The translations under genes were made by a program, and so were the position numbers. The notes below the pieces were generated by a model that was not told where the DNA came from, did not search any database, and saw only the letters and a program-made list of their open reading frames with translations. A stretch of DNA of 43,787 nucleotides from JAYVFR01 sp043772945 (GTDB lineage Bacteria; Patescibacteriota; JACMRA01), in contig JAYVFR010000006.1 in the NCBI GenBank assembly GCA_043772945.1, forward strand, positions 1 to 43,787. The letters are read 5' to 3'. Below, piece after piece: positions 1 to 8,932 of the stretch (positions are counted from its first letter, which is position 1; every line of letters begins with the position of its first letter).

Positions 1-228
1 GATATACAAAAGACGGGATTTTTGAGCTATAAGGTTGATCCAAAGGTTATTGATAAAAATATTACAGCATTTGAAAGTTTGAACCTTGAAGATGGGCAAA
101 GGTTCTTGATGGAGGTGCTGGATAAAAATATGTTGTATGTGAATTATAGTGATATAGACAACGAGGATTATCCAGTTAGTAACGAGGAAAAGGCAATTAA
201 TAGAAGTTTTTATAATGTTAAAAAGTAG
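1..228 (+). CDS. mod: Type III restriction-modification methyltransferase (Mod), C-terminal end, 5'-truncated by window
   Basis: The frame is open from the first base of the window to TAG at 226-228, so this is the tail of a longer gene. The visible 75 residues end with a stretch (LDKNMLYVNYSDIDNEDY, then a short charged helix ending in SFYNVKK) that resembles the extreme C-terminus of N6-adenine methyltransferases of type III systems. No catalytic motif (DPPY, FxGxG) lies in the window, so the call rests on this tail and on the res gene 580 bp downstream on the same strand. The next gene starts 5 bp after the stop, as in an operon. It would methylate one strand of an asymmetric site and supply specificity to Res. 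Confidence 0.6.
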   Translation, partial: DIQKTGFLSYKVDPKVIDKNITAFESLNLEDGQRFLMEVLDKNMLYVNYSDIDNEDYPVSNEEKAINRSFYNVKK

Positions 229-233
229 TAAGT

Positions 234-797
234 ATGAATAATTTAATGCAAAGGGATAGGGATATAATTCAAGATAAAATTAATAAGCTTCAGTCAAGCA
301 CTTTTGTAAAGGACGATATTCACATTTTGTTGATTACAATCAGGCAATACATTACAAATAAAAAAAGTACCCTTTTGGAAATATGTCATTTTGCTGGACA
401 CTCTCATAGAGATAAAGGGTATACATTTGATATTATAAAGTTAAAATTAGATGTAGCAATTAAAGTTTTTAAAATTGGTGGGATATTAGCTGTAAAACCT
501 TTTTTTGACAAAGACAAAATTTACAAGGAATTAGAATTACTTTTGCATAAATATAAAATTACCTTTGATAATAATCAATTTATTTTGAGTAAAAGTTTGT
601 TTTTTGAAAACTTGTTTGATTTTTTACACAATGTAGAAATTGACGTTAATCACCCTGATATCAAGTTAACACGACTCGAAAGTCATGTAGATAGAAATAA
701 AAATTATGATTTAGTATTTAGTACTGAATTTAATAAAGATATTTATGGTGTAGTAAATGTACCTAAAAATGTTTCAATTGCTTTACCAGTTTTTTAA
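234..797 (+). CDS. Uncharacterised protein between mod and res
   Basis: A 187-residue protein that I do not recognise. It has no signal peptide or membrane segment. The first half is helical and contains a distinctive ICHFAGHSHRDKG segment, a His/Asp-rich patch that could be a metal or active site. The second half is richer in beta structure. The ATG lies 5 bp after the mod stop and the TAA is 9 bp before res, so all three genes are almost certainly co-transcribed. Position suggests a role in the restriction system (a regulator or an accessory subunit), but that is inference. A hitch-hiking cargo gene is equally possible. Confidence 0.7.
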   Translation: MNNLMQRDRDIIQDKINKLQSSTFVKDDIHILLITIRQYITNKKSTLLEICHFAGHSHRDKGYTFDIIKLKLDVAIKVFKIGGILAVKPFFDKDKIYKELELLLHKYKITFDNNQFILSKSLFFENLFDFLHNVEIDVNHPDIKLTRLESHVDRNKNYDLVFSTEFNKDIYGVVNVPKNVSIALPVF

Positions 798-805
798 TTA
801 TACCT

Positions 806-3403
806 ATGCAAACACTAAACGAAAAAATAAGTACTCAAATTTATTTAAACGGTGAATTAGAATTAATATCAACAGCCGTTACTAACAATCTTAATCCTGT
901 ATTTGAGCTACGTCCATACCAAGTACAAACACTTGCTAGATTAAACTACTATTGGAATAATCCTAGGTTAAAACAAAACCCAACTCATTTACTGTTTCAT
1001 ATGGCAACTGGTAGTGGTAAGACTATTATAATGGCAAGTTCTATTATTTATCTATATCAGAAGGGTTATAGAAACTTCTTGTTTTTTGTTAATAGTAATA
1101 ACATCATCCAAAAGACCAAGGACAACTTTTTGAACACAGACTCAAGTAAATACCTATTCGCTCAAAATGTAGAAATAGAAGGTAAGAAAATTGAAATACA
1201 AGCGGTTGAGAACTTTCAATCTATAAATGATGACGGGATTAATATTTGCTTTACAACCATTCAAGGTTTACATACAAAACTAAATGAACCACAAGAGAAC
1301 AATTTGACCTTTGATGATTTTTGTGACAAAAAAATAGTCTTGATAAGCGATGAAGCCCACCATATCAATTCCGATACTAAAAAAGGTTTGCCTAGTGAAG
1401 ATCTATTAGAGTCTCTAACTTGGGAAAGTACAATCAATAAAATTCACCGTAGTAATAGCGAAAATGTATTACTTGAATACACGGCTACAATTGATCTAAC
1501 TAATCAGAACATTGTAGACAAATATAGCGATAAATTGCTTTTTGATTATCCGCTTAGAGAATTTAGAATTGATGGATATTCTAAGGAAGTGCGAGTATCT
1601 CAACATGATACTGATATAATGACACGAGTTTTAATTGCAATCATCTTGTCGCAGTTCAGGCTCAAGATATTCCAAAAAAACGGTCTAAATATCAAGCCTG
1701 TTATATTGTTTAAGTCAAAAACTATCAAGGAGAGTCAAGAGTTTTTGAGTGAATTTATAGAATTTGTTGCCACTCTAAAAAAAGAGAAATTAATTAAATT
1801 GCAAATTAATATTGAGGACGAAATAGTACAGAGAGCTTTTAAGTTTTTTGAGAGTCAAAATATAAATCTTGATAATTTGATTTTGGAGTTACAAGAGTCA
1901 TTCGCCGAAAACAAATTGATTGAAGTAAACAGCAAAAATGAGAGCGAAGAAAAGCAACTTGCAGTTAATAGTTTAGAAGACACCAAAAATGAATACAGGG
2001 CAGTTTTCGCTGTAGACAAACTTAATGAAGGCTGGGACGTACTTAACCTTTTTGATATTGTAAGGTTGTATGACACACGAGATGCCAAAGATAACAAAGC
2101 AGGCAAAACCACAATCAGCGAAGCTCAATTGATCGGCCGAGGAGCTAGATACTGTCCATTTGTAATCAACCAAGACGAAAATAAGTACCAACGAAAATAC
2201 GACCAAGAATTAGATAATGAATTAAAATTCTGTGAAGAATTGGTTTATTACAGTAGCTACAACCCAAAATATATCCAAGAGTTGACAACGGAGCTTAAAA
2301 AACAGGGTATAATACCGGACGCTCACAAAAAAATAAATTTGAACCTGAAAGAAGCTTTTAGAGAATCGGAATTTTTTAAAACCGCCATAGTTTGGACTAA
2401 TCAAAGATTAATATATGACCGCAAAGACATTGTAAAGCTCAATAGTTTGGTTCAGTCAAAAATTTATAAAGTAAAACTTATTTCAAATACAAGTCAAACT
2501 AATCTGGTATTTGGTAACACGTTAGTTCAAAATAATTCAAATACAAAAAACTTGCCGTTAGTAGAATTTGGAAAGATATCTATTCATATTAAGCTAAAAG
2601 CACTAAACCATATTAATTTTTATCAATTTAACAACCTAAAATCTTTTCTACCGAATCTCAAGTCCTATTCAGAATTTTTGGATAGTTCTAATTATTGTAA
2701 AGATCTTAAACTAGAAATAAATTCAACTAAATCAAATTTTGAAGAGTTGAACAACGAAGAACTATTAACAATTTCCAAAACTGTATTTAAACAAGTTTCT
2801 GAAGTTCTAAAATCTGACGAAATAGAATACAGAGGTACACCCGAATTTACTGGTGAAGATCTCAAACGAAGACTGAGAAGTAAAGTACTCAATATAGCAA
2901 TAGAGCAAGGAAACCAAGAAATTGGAATAAGCCAAAATACAAATCTAAAAGCAGAGTTTCAACTAGATCTAAAAACTCGGGACTGGTATGTGTACGAAGA
3001 CAACTTCGGAACAAGCGAAGAAAAATACTTGGTCAGAACTATTGATTCATATATCTCAAAATTACAAAAAAAATATGAAGATGTATACCTAATTAGAAAT
3101 GAGAGGATATACAAAATTTACACATTTGATGATGGGAGGGCTTTTGAACCAGATTATCTTCTGTTCATGAAGGAAAAAGCCGGGAAAGAATCAGTTCAAT
3201 ATCAACTATTTATAGAGCCAAAAGGTGGTCATTTATTAAAAAATGATATATGGAAAAATGACTTCTTGGCCGAGATAGAGAATACAGCAAAAGTTAAAAC
3301 CTTATTTGCTAATAAGCATTACAAAATCTTAGGACTGCCGTTTTATAATGAAGTAGAAAAAGTGAAGTTTATAACTGCCTTAAAGCCTTATATCGAAGAT
3401 TAA
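806..3403 (+). CDS. res: Type III restriction enzyme, Res subunit (helicase-endonuclease)
   Basis: An 865-residue SF2 translocase with a C-terminal nuclease; with Mod it cuts unmodified DNA after ATP-driven communication between sites. Visible motifs in order: a Q-like ELRPYQ near residue 30, Walker A MATGSGKT near 70, DEAH in LISDEAHH near 185, motif III YTATI near 225, NEGWDV near 410 and motif VI QLIGRGAR near 435. Near the C-terminus FEPDYLLF followed by FIEPKGG gives the PD-(D/E)xK signature (D...ExK) of EcoP15I-like Res proteins. The length is slightly below the usual 900-1000. All key residues appear intact, so the system may be active. It forms an operon with the two genes upstream. 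Confidence 0.92.
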   Translation: MQTLNEKISTQIYLNGELELISTAVTNNLNPVFELRPYQVQTLARLNYYWNNPRLKQNPTHLLFHMATGSGKTIIMASSIIYLYQKGYRNFLFFVNSNNIIQKTKDNFLNTDSSKYLFAQNVEIEGKKIEIQAVENFQSINDDGINICFTTIQGLHTKLNEPQENNLTFDDFCDKKIVLISDEAHHINSDTKKGLPSEDLLESLTWESTINKIHRSNSENVLLEYTATIDLTNQNIVDKYSDKLLFDYPLREFRIDGYSKEVRVSQHDTDIMTRVLIAIILSQFRLKIFQKNGLNIKPVILFKSKTIKESQEFLSEFIEFVATLKKEKLIKLQINIEDEIVQRAFKFFESQNINLDNLILELQESFAENKLIEVNSKNESEEKQLAVNSLEDTKNEYRAVFAVDKLNEGWDVLNLFDIVRLYDTRDAKDNKAGKTTISEAQLIGRGARYCPFVINQDENKYQRKYDQELDNELKFCEELVYYSSYNPKYIQELTTELKKQGIIPDAHKKINLNLKEAFRESEFFKTAIVWTNQRLIYDRKDIVKLNSLVQSKIYKVKLISNTSQTNLVFGNTLVQNNSNTKNLPLVEFGKISIHIKLKALNHINFYQFNNLKSFLPNLKSYSEFLDSSNYCKDLKLEINSTKSNFEELNNEELLTISKTVFKQVSEVLKSDEIEYRGTPEFTGEDLKRRLRSKVLNIAIEQGNQEIGISQNTNLKAEFQLDLKTRDWYVYEDNFGTSEEKYLVRTIDSYISKLQKKYEDVYLIRNERIYKIYTFDDGRAFEPDYLLFMKEKAGKESVQYQLFIEPKGGHLLKNDIWKNDFLAEIENTAKVKTLFANKHYKILGLPFYNEVEKVKFITALKPYIED

Positions 3404-3445
3404 TTATATCCAAAAGCACAAACATACATTTATACAAATATACAT

Positions 3446-3559
3446 ATGAACAAACCAATTAACACCTACACAATCAAGACAATTGCCGTAGCCCTGCAAG
3501 CCAGTAGGGACACCGTCCGCAAGTATCTCAAGGCCGAGGAGTTTAAGGGCTTTGATTGA
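3446..3559 (+). pseudogene. Short helix-turn-helix ORF, likely remnant of an IS21-type transposase N-terminus
   Basis: Thirty-seven codons from ATG to TGA. The segment TIKTIAVALQASRDTVRKYL has the turn and the TVRKYL recognition helix typical of IstA-type and other IS transposase N-termini. The codons are GC-rich (GCC, CTG, GTC, CGC, AAG), unlike the surrounding AT-rich genes, which points to a recent foreign origin. The same frame stays open after the TGA as far as TAG at 3716-3718, but that part is AT-rich and overlaps the end of the next gene, so it is probably chance. A scrap of a mobile element beside a restriction system is a common arrangement. It could also be a tiny regulator. Confidence 0.45.
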
Positions 3560-3671
3560 AATTATAATCTGAAAATTATAACATACGACAACTTTCTAAT
3601 TGAAGCGTGGGCTTGTTTAGATATAATAAAAAGTATCGCAAATACACACATAAGAAACCAGTTAAATCAAT

Positions 3672-5405
3672 CTAGTGAATCGCAATATAATTATTGTAAT
3701 ATATACTATAACTGTTAGTTCCAATAATATAAAGTAAAAAAGCGCTGCTGATAAAAATTAAAATAATAATCGTAACTCGCCAAAAGTGAAAATGAAGTCC
3801 TGAAATAAGTTTATTTTCTAAGTCTTTAATGAGCCCTAAATGCATGAAATCAAGCAAATTCCAAGAGTACGAAGCGTAAACAAATGAACGATAAATTGCA
3901 AGTCCAAGTACTATATAAGTCTCCCAATTTAAAATAATGTAAGGTTTAAGAAAAAGAATTAAACTAAATAAAAGAATATAAATTAGTGAAAAAAGTAATG
4001 TAACAGTACCATTTGTGAGGTAATTTAGACTTATTTGTCGTTTAGTACTTTTAGCGTTAGTGCTAACCCAAACAATTGGTTGCTTAATCACATATCTAAT
4101 AAGACCGTCCATATAAGTAAACATCTGAGTTAATCCTGCAATTTTAACTCCTCTGCGAGATTTTGAAATTAAAATTTTTGGTCGGATGAAGTTTTCAAAA
4201 ATAAAATAAGGTAAAAAAGGTAAAACCCAGCTAATTCTCAAGCTACTTGTATTAAAGTACAACAAACATAATAATTGTAGCGATAATAAAGGTGCCGTCG
4301 CTTCAGCTAAGTAATACAAAGCAGATGAAACAAAATTGACAATTCCCCAAGTTGTTAAGTTGGCTTGCTTTATAAAAGTTGAAAAGAGAGTTTCGATACT
4401 ACCGTATGCCCACCTCAACTGCTGACTATAATAAGATTGTAAATTATCTGGACAAATTCCTTCACTAATGATAAGTGGTATGTATCCAACGTAATAACCC
4501 TCACCCATAGTCATTAATCCTTGACGAAGATCTTCTGTGTGATCTACTTTAGGCATTCCTACTTTGTCTACTGCCTCTCTCCGGAAAATTGCACTCGTTC
4601 CAACACAAATTGATAAGCCAAAAACACTTTTAGAAACTTGAGTAATTCTATAGAATTCCTCTACAACCACACCTGCACCATATTGAATGGGGGAACTTTT
4701 ATGTACTTTTTTTGTATTATCAAAATATTGAGGAGTCTGCAAAATACTCATTTTAGGATTAGAAACAATATAAGGAAGTGCTTCGGTTAAAGCTGTTGGA
4801 ATGGGCGCAAAATCAGAATCAAGCACTAAAACATATTCTCCAGATGCATGTTTATAGCCATACTCTAAATTACCTGATTTTTTGTATTCTCCTTTATTTG
4901 GGCGGGAAAGATAATTAAAGTCAAAGCTTAAAGCCAATTTTTGAGCTTCTTTATCACCCTTATCATCTAAAACATAAACATTATAATTACTATATTCTAT
5001 CTTACTAACAGCTTTCCAAGTTTTTTGTAGAATCTTAAGATCCTCACCAGCAATAGGTAAAAATATGTCGACACTAGGAACTTTAGCTTCATCCAAATTA
5101 TTCCAAAAGTTATTAGTAAAATTTATATGAGTTTCTTTTTTGAAACCTGGATAAAAAAGATTAATAAACTTGCCTAAAAAATTGGAACTTAAGTTAATTA
5201 AAACGATAGGGCTAAAAAATAATAAATAAAAGATATTTAACTTTAAAAACTCTAAAAATCCGAAACCAGCCAGAATCAAACAGATAATTCCAATTAGATT
5301 AGCAAGCCGAATATTGTTTGGATTATCAATACAATAAAGATATCGTTTATCAACCTTATTGGTATTATTAGTATTTTTGGTATTTTTAAAAACTGTAGGT
5401 AACAT
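3672..5405 (-). CDS. Processive family 2 glycosyltransferase, cellulose-synthase-like
   Basis: A membrane GT2 of about 577 residues. Two N-terminal membrane segments lead into a cytosolic catalytic domain with the full processive set: DD (VLDDKGD, about residue 147), DxD (DSD, about 197), TED (about 291) and QxxRW (QQLRW, about 330). At least four C-terminal membrane segments follow. These are the marks of BcsA-type synthases that polymerise a beta-glycan and thread it through the membrane. There is no PilZ domain, so no sign of c-di-GMP control. I chose the ATG at 5405 rather than the in-frame start at 5435 because it avoids overlapping the upstream gene. It is the last gene of a three-gene unit with a GT-C-like protein and a GH26-like protein. 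Confidence 0.85.
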   Translation of the reverse strand: MLPTVFKNTKNTNNTNKVDKRYLYCIDNPNNIRLANLIGIICLILAGFGFLEFLKLNIFYLLFFSPIVLINLSSNFLGKFINLFYPGFKKETHINFTNNFWNNLDEAKVPSVDIFLPIAGEDLKILQKTWKAVSKIEYSNYNVYVLDDKGDKEAQKLALSFDFNYLSRPNKGEYKKSGNLEYGYKHASGEYVLVLDSDFAPIPTALTEALPYIVSNPKMSILQTPQYFDNTKKVHKSSPIQYGAGVVVEEFYRITQVSKSVFGLSICVGTSAIFRREAVDKVGMPKVDHTEDLRQGLMTMGEGYYVGYIPLIISEGICPDNLQSYYSQQLRWAYGSIETLFSTFIKQANLTTWGIVNFVSSALYYLAEATAPLLSLQLLCLLYFNTSSLRISWVLPFLPYFIFENFIRPKILISKSRRGVKIAGLTQMFTYMDGLIRYVIKQPIVWVSTNAKSTKRQISLNYLTNGTVTLLFSLIYILLFSLILFLKPYIILNWETYIVLGLAIYRSFVYASYSWNLLDFMHLGLIKDLENKLISGLHFHFWRVTIIILIFISSAFLLYIIGTNSYSIYYNNYIAIH

Positions 5406-5415
5406 AAAAGGGAAA

Positions 5416-7218
5416 TTAAATAGAAGTGTTATCAATACAAATCAAAGAATCATTACTTTGATTAATTTTATAGTCACTAAAAGCTGGATTACATTCGCGA
5501 ATAGTAATAGGCGAATATTGAAAAAGGATTTTTGATTCTCTTAAAAGTGTTCGCGTTCCAGTAGAGTAACCAAAATATATTTTGTAATAATCTCCTGAAG
5601 TAGATAAGCTATAAAGTTTTTTTTGATACTCATTACTAGTATTAACTTGATTCCAAAAATAGATTCCAAAAATTAAACTCAAATTTACAATAGTTAAGCT
5701 ACTGATCAACCAGCAAATAACACGAGATATTTTATTTTGATTCAAAAATCCAAATAATAGCTGTATTATAAATAGAATCCAAAGTTGAGGAATTAAGCGA
5801 AAAGAGCTACTATTTTTACTAATTACCAAAGAACCAAAGAACACTAAGGAAACTAAGGAGTATAGAATTATTTTATTTAAATCTTGATTTCGAGTAAATG
5901 GTGTTTGATCGCCATCAATTTCTTTTTTTTCAAATAACCTGACTAAGGTGCCATAAATATCTAAAATATGCATCATTGCCACAAAAATAGCTAGCAAAAA
6001 AATTCCGCTAAATAAAGGTCCCAAGCCTGCTTTTTTAGGTTGAGCGCTTTGCATACTAACTATCTCATCATTATTTATCGTAAATGGTAATTTTAAAGTT
6101 GCATTGTCTTTATTATCACTTGCACTAAACAAAGTGTAAAAAAAGATTTCTGCTCCATTTTTGTCCAATAAATTACTTGGAGTGTTAACCGAAAAATAAT
6201 CTACCTTAGAATCAAGTATAGGATAGATCAAATTTTTACCATTAATTATATTGGTCATGTAAGGATTGTAACCTAGAACTACAATTCCCATAAATAAACC
6301 AGCTACCATAAAAGACAAAATCTTCAAAAAAGATTTCTTAAATTTAATTAAAACATACAATAAATATGGTACACTAAATAATACAACATAAATTAAAGCC
6401 GAAGTTTTAATATTTATTAGCAGACAAGAAACTAATGTTAAATGAATTCCATGCAGTGTGATTAACTGTTTTTGATTCTTAACCAAAGCATTATTGAGTA
6501 AAATAAATAAACCAAAAAGGATTACCATCACGTAATAAACCAAACCATCTAGTGAATTGCTGGTAGATTGGATAATTCCAACAGGATTTAAAATGATTAA
6601 CACCGATAAAAACACTTGAATAAACTTTTGGTAATTTTTATTTAAGCTAAATTTGTATTTTTCTAGACATAAATAGCTAATTATAAAAGCAGGGAGTATA
6701 ATTGCAATATTAAAAAACTTAATATCTTTAAAATTCTGTGTTAGATTGTAAATTATCGTACCTTGGTACCAATTAAATTTTGGATATGAATCTAAAAACA
6801 CGTTTTGCTTACCGTCATCTGCGTACTGACTAATTCCACTAGAAGTAGTTTGTAAAATTGGATTCCAACCATCAATCATTGTACTAATAGCTTCACCATG
6901 GTACCCCTGACCATCGAAAGAAATATCATAAAGTGTGTGCGTAACTCCTAATGAGTAAATAAAAGTTAACAAAAAAATTCCTAGACTAATAAAACTCCAC
7001 TTGAAAAAATCGGATTTTTTGCTTACTAGAAGATCAGTAATATTAATGCTCAAAAAACTCAATATAACCGCGCCAAGTATTAACCATTTACTCAAACTAA
7101 TATTTAATAATAAACTTAGACTAGCAAGTGATTGAATGTAAAAGCCATACCAGATAAAAAGAAAAATACTGTAATATATTACTTTAAATTTATTAGTTAT
7201 GTTGGTAATATTAATCAT
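5416..7218 (-). CDS. Multi-pass membrane protein, GT-C glycosyltransferase-like
   Basis: A 600-residue protein with about eleven hydrophobic segments and one large polar C-terminal loop. After the third segment an acidic motif DISFDGQGYHGEA stands where GT-C enzymes (PMT, ArnT and O-antigen ligase relatives) carry their catalytic Asp in the first external loop. This suggests transfer of a sugar from a polyprenyl carrier on the outer face. No family signature beyond that is recognisable. Its ATG overlaps the stop of the gene before it by 8 bp (7211-7218), so the two are translationally coupled, and the GT2 follows 10 bp later. The likely role is building or modifying an exported polysaccharide. 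Confidence 0.6.
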   Translation of the reverse strand: MINITNITNKFKVIYYSIFLFIWYGFYIQSLASLSLLLNISLSKWLILGAVILSFLSINITDLLVSKKSDFFKWSFISLGIFLLTFIYSLGVTHTLYDISFDGQGYHGEAISTMIDGWNPILQTTSSGISQYADDGKQNVFLDSYPKFNWYQGTIIYNLTQNFKDIKFFNIAIILPAFIISYLCLEKYKFSLNKNYQKFIQVFLSVLIILNPVGIIQSTSNSLDGLVYYVMVILFGLFILLNNALVKNQKQLITLHGIHLTLVSCLLINIKTSALIYVVLFSVPYLLYVLIKFKKSFLKILSFMVAGLFMGIVVLGYNPYMTNIINGKNLIYPILDSKVDYFSVNTPSNLLDKNGAEIFFYTLFSASDNKDNATLKLPFTINNDEIVSMQSAQPKKAGLGPLFSGIFLLAIFVAMMHILDIYGTLVRLFEKKEIDGDQTPFTRNQDLNKIILYSLVSLVFFGSLVISKNSSSFRLIPQLWILFIIQLLFGFLNQNKISRVICWLISSLTIVNLSLIFGIYFWNQVNTSNEYQKKLYSLSTSGDYYKIYFGYSTGTRTLLRESKILFQYSPITIRECNPAFSDYKINQSNDSLICIDNTSI

Positions 7219-8155
7219 ATATAGTGTTAAATAATTCTACTGGAATTTTATATTTTTTGTAATCAATCTCTTTTGGAACTTCTAATTTTGCTGGATCGTT
7301 TTTTAATTTTAAAGGAGTATTCCAGTTTTCACTATCATAAATTACGTAACGTAAATATCTTTGTGTATTAGGATTTTTGATAGCTACTAGAGCATTGTTC
7401 ATCCACTTAGTTTGATATTCCAAAGTTCCTGCTGAACCTAGTTGAGTAATCATAATATTTTTTTTGAGAGATTTTAAAAGTTCATATTTAGGATCAAAAA
7501 GATTATTAAAAGTATACTCTAATTTATCCACTACTTCATCACTATAAACTGTTAAACCAACAATATCATATTTTTCTTCCACTGGTTTGTATTTTAAAAA
7601 GTCACCAGCTGGATCAGGAGTCCAAATGTAGCTGTAATTTTTACTTACAGCTTTACAATTATCAACGAATTTTTCATACAAAAATAAGTAACCACCAGCG
7701 TCTGATGTACTCCAAATATTATCTCTTTGATTATTTGGGCTAGGAGCAAAATTAATATAAAGTTGTTTGTTATCAATGTTTAAGCTAATACAAAAATTGA
7801 TCATCACTTGGTCGTAGCGTGTTTGATTTAACGCTCGTATATTGGAGTTTTTATCTTCGTTAAAACTAAACTCAGGCTCAACGGTTACTACTGGAATTCG
7901 TTTTTTGTCATAAATAGCAATTAAAGACTCATAGATTTTTTCTTTAGTTGTATTCCAACCAAACTTAACGCTTTCTAAGTTAATATTCTGAGCTTTATTG
8001 AATTCTTCTTTTGCATCTATTACACCAAAGTCTAACTTTTTTTTTGGTACCTCCCAGGAATATCCTGTATAATTATTTTTTCCAAGAAATAAAATACAAA
8101 TTGTAGTTAATACGACAGCGATAGATAAGATGACTAATTTTATTTTAGGAAACAT
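7211..8155 (-). CDS. Membrane-anchored GH26-like TIM-barrel protein with both catalytic glutamates apparently lost
   Basis: A 314-residue protein with an N-terminal signal anchor (hydrophobic residues 7-24) and an extracytoplasmic domain. The strand pattern matches GH26 endo-mannanase-type barrels: VTVEPEF, YINFAPSP (about 133-140), YIWTPDPAGD (about 176), DIVGLTVYS and IMITQLGSAG (about 234-243). In active GH26 the two catalytic Glu lie in a HEMN-type motif and in an ITEFGS-type motif. Here these read APSP and ITQLGS, with CAA in place of a GAA-type codon at the second. If the alignment holds, the protein cannot hydrolyse and may bind or guide the nascent glycan. It is the first gene of the polysaccharide unit. 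Confidence 0.6.
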   Translation of the reverse strand: MFPKIKLVILSIAVVLTTICILFLGKNNYTGYSWEVPKKKLDFGVIDAKEEFNKAQNINLESVKFGWNTTKEKIYESLIAIYDKKRIPVVTVEPEFSFNEDKNSNIRALNQTRYDQVMINFCISLNIDNKQLYINFAPSPNNQRDNIWSTSDAGGYLFLYEKFVDNCKAVSKNYSYIWTPDPAGDFLKYKPVEEKYDIVGLTVYSDEVVDKLEYTFNNLFDPKYELLKSLKKNIMITQLGSAGTLEYQTKWMNNALVAIKNPNTQRYLRYVIYDSENWNTPLKLKNDPAKLEVPKEIDYKKYKIPVELFNTIYD

Positions 8156-8932
8156 TATTGTTTATTTAGATAGTAGAGTTTCTAATATTAAACTAAGAAC
8201 CTCTTTTTTAACACCTTGTCAAACAGAGATATTATTGATTTTTAAAAATTTAAAACCTTTAGTATAAAAATAATAAGCAATTTAATGCTTCATTCTTGTC
8301 CGTGTTATTTTTTAACCAGCTACGAAAAAATTTCCCTAAATATCATCATCAAAAGGTTGTTTAGCATTTCTATAATCTGTCACAAAATTATATTTTTGAC
8401 TTTTTTAATTTTGAACTAGCAGTACCTTTACATCCTTATTCTCATTTTTTCCTGACCACCTTCTACTAACACACTGAATAACTTAATTTGAATTAGATTT
8501 AATTAAACCTATCCCGTAGTACCATATGAACAGTATTAATATTATTTTGAATTATGTATTTGACCGAGTTTAAATAGTAAATTTGAATGAATTTATTTAC
8601 TAAATCTGTTAACATAACTTCAACGCCTTCACTACTAACTCGTAACTCTACTTGAAATTTCTTTGATTCATCTCAGAAGGTTCGCTAATATGCTTTTTTG
8701 GATTAAACTACAATTTTAAAACATTGGTTTCGTAATTTACTCATTTTTGCGTATTGGTTATTTTTTTAACTAGGAATTTATGCTTTTGCTACTGCAGCTT
8801 TTCTATCGTTATTTGTTTTAAAAGTTGCTACACCCAAACTGCGTCTGCACATACACAAACTTTATAGTTAATTGTATTATCGTCAACAAATATCTCAAAC
8901 CGCAACTAAAATTTAGTTCCTAGTCAAAAAAA
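8156..8932. other. Gene-free stretch of about 780 bp with traces of a decayed membrane-protein gene
   Basis: All six frames are broken by stops. On the plus strand 8770-8871 stays open for 33 codons and reads like a membrane helix with a basic tail (AFATAAFLSLFVLKVATPK), ending at TAA. A neighbouring frame upstream gives another short hydrophobic piece. This looks like the remains of a plus-strand membrane protein gene with several frameshifts and stops. I see no tRNA fold and no clear promoter or terminator. Confidence 0.4.

Noticed and set aside
3563..3582. TTATAAT/ATTATAA inverted repeat as a terminator after res.
   Set aside because: An AT-only stem without a T-run; expected by chance in this composition.
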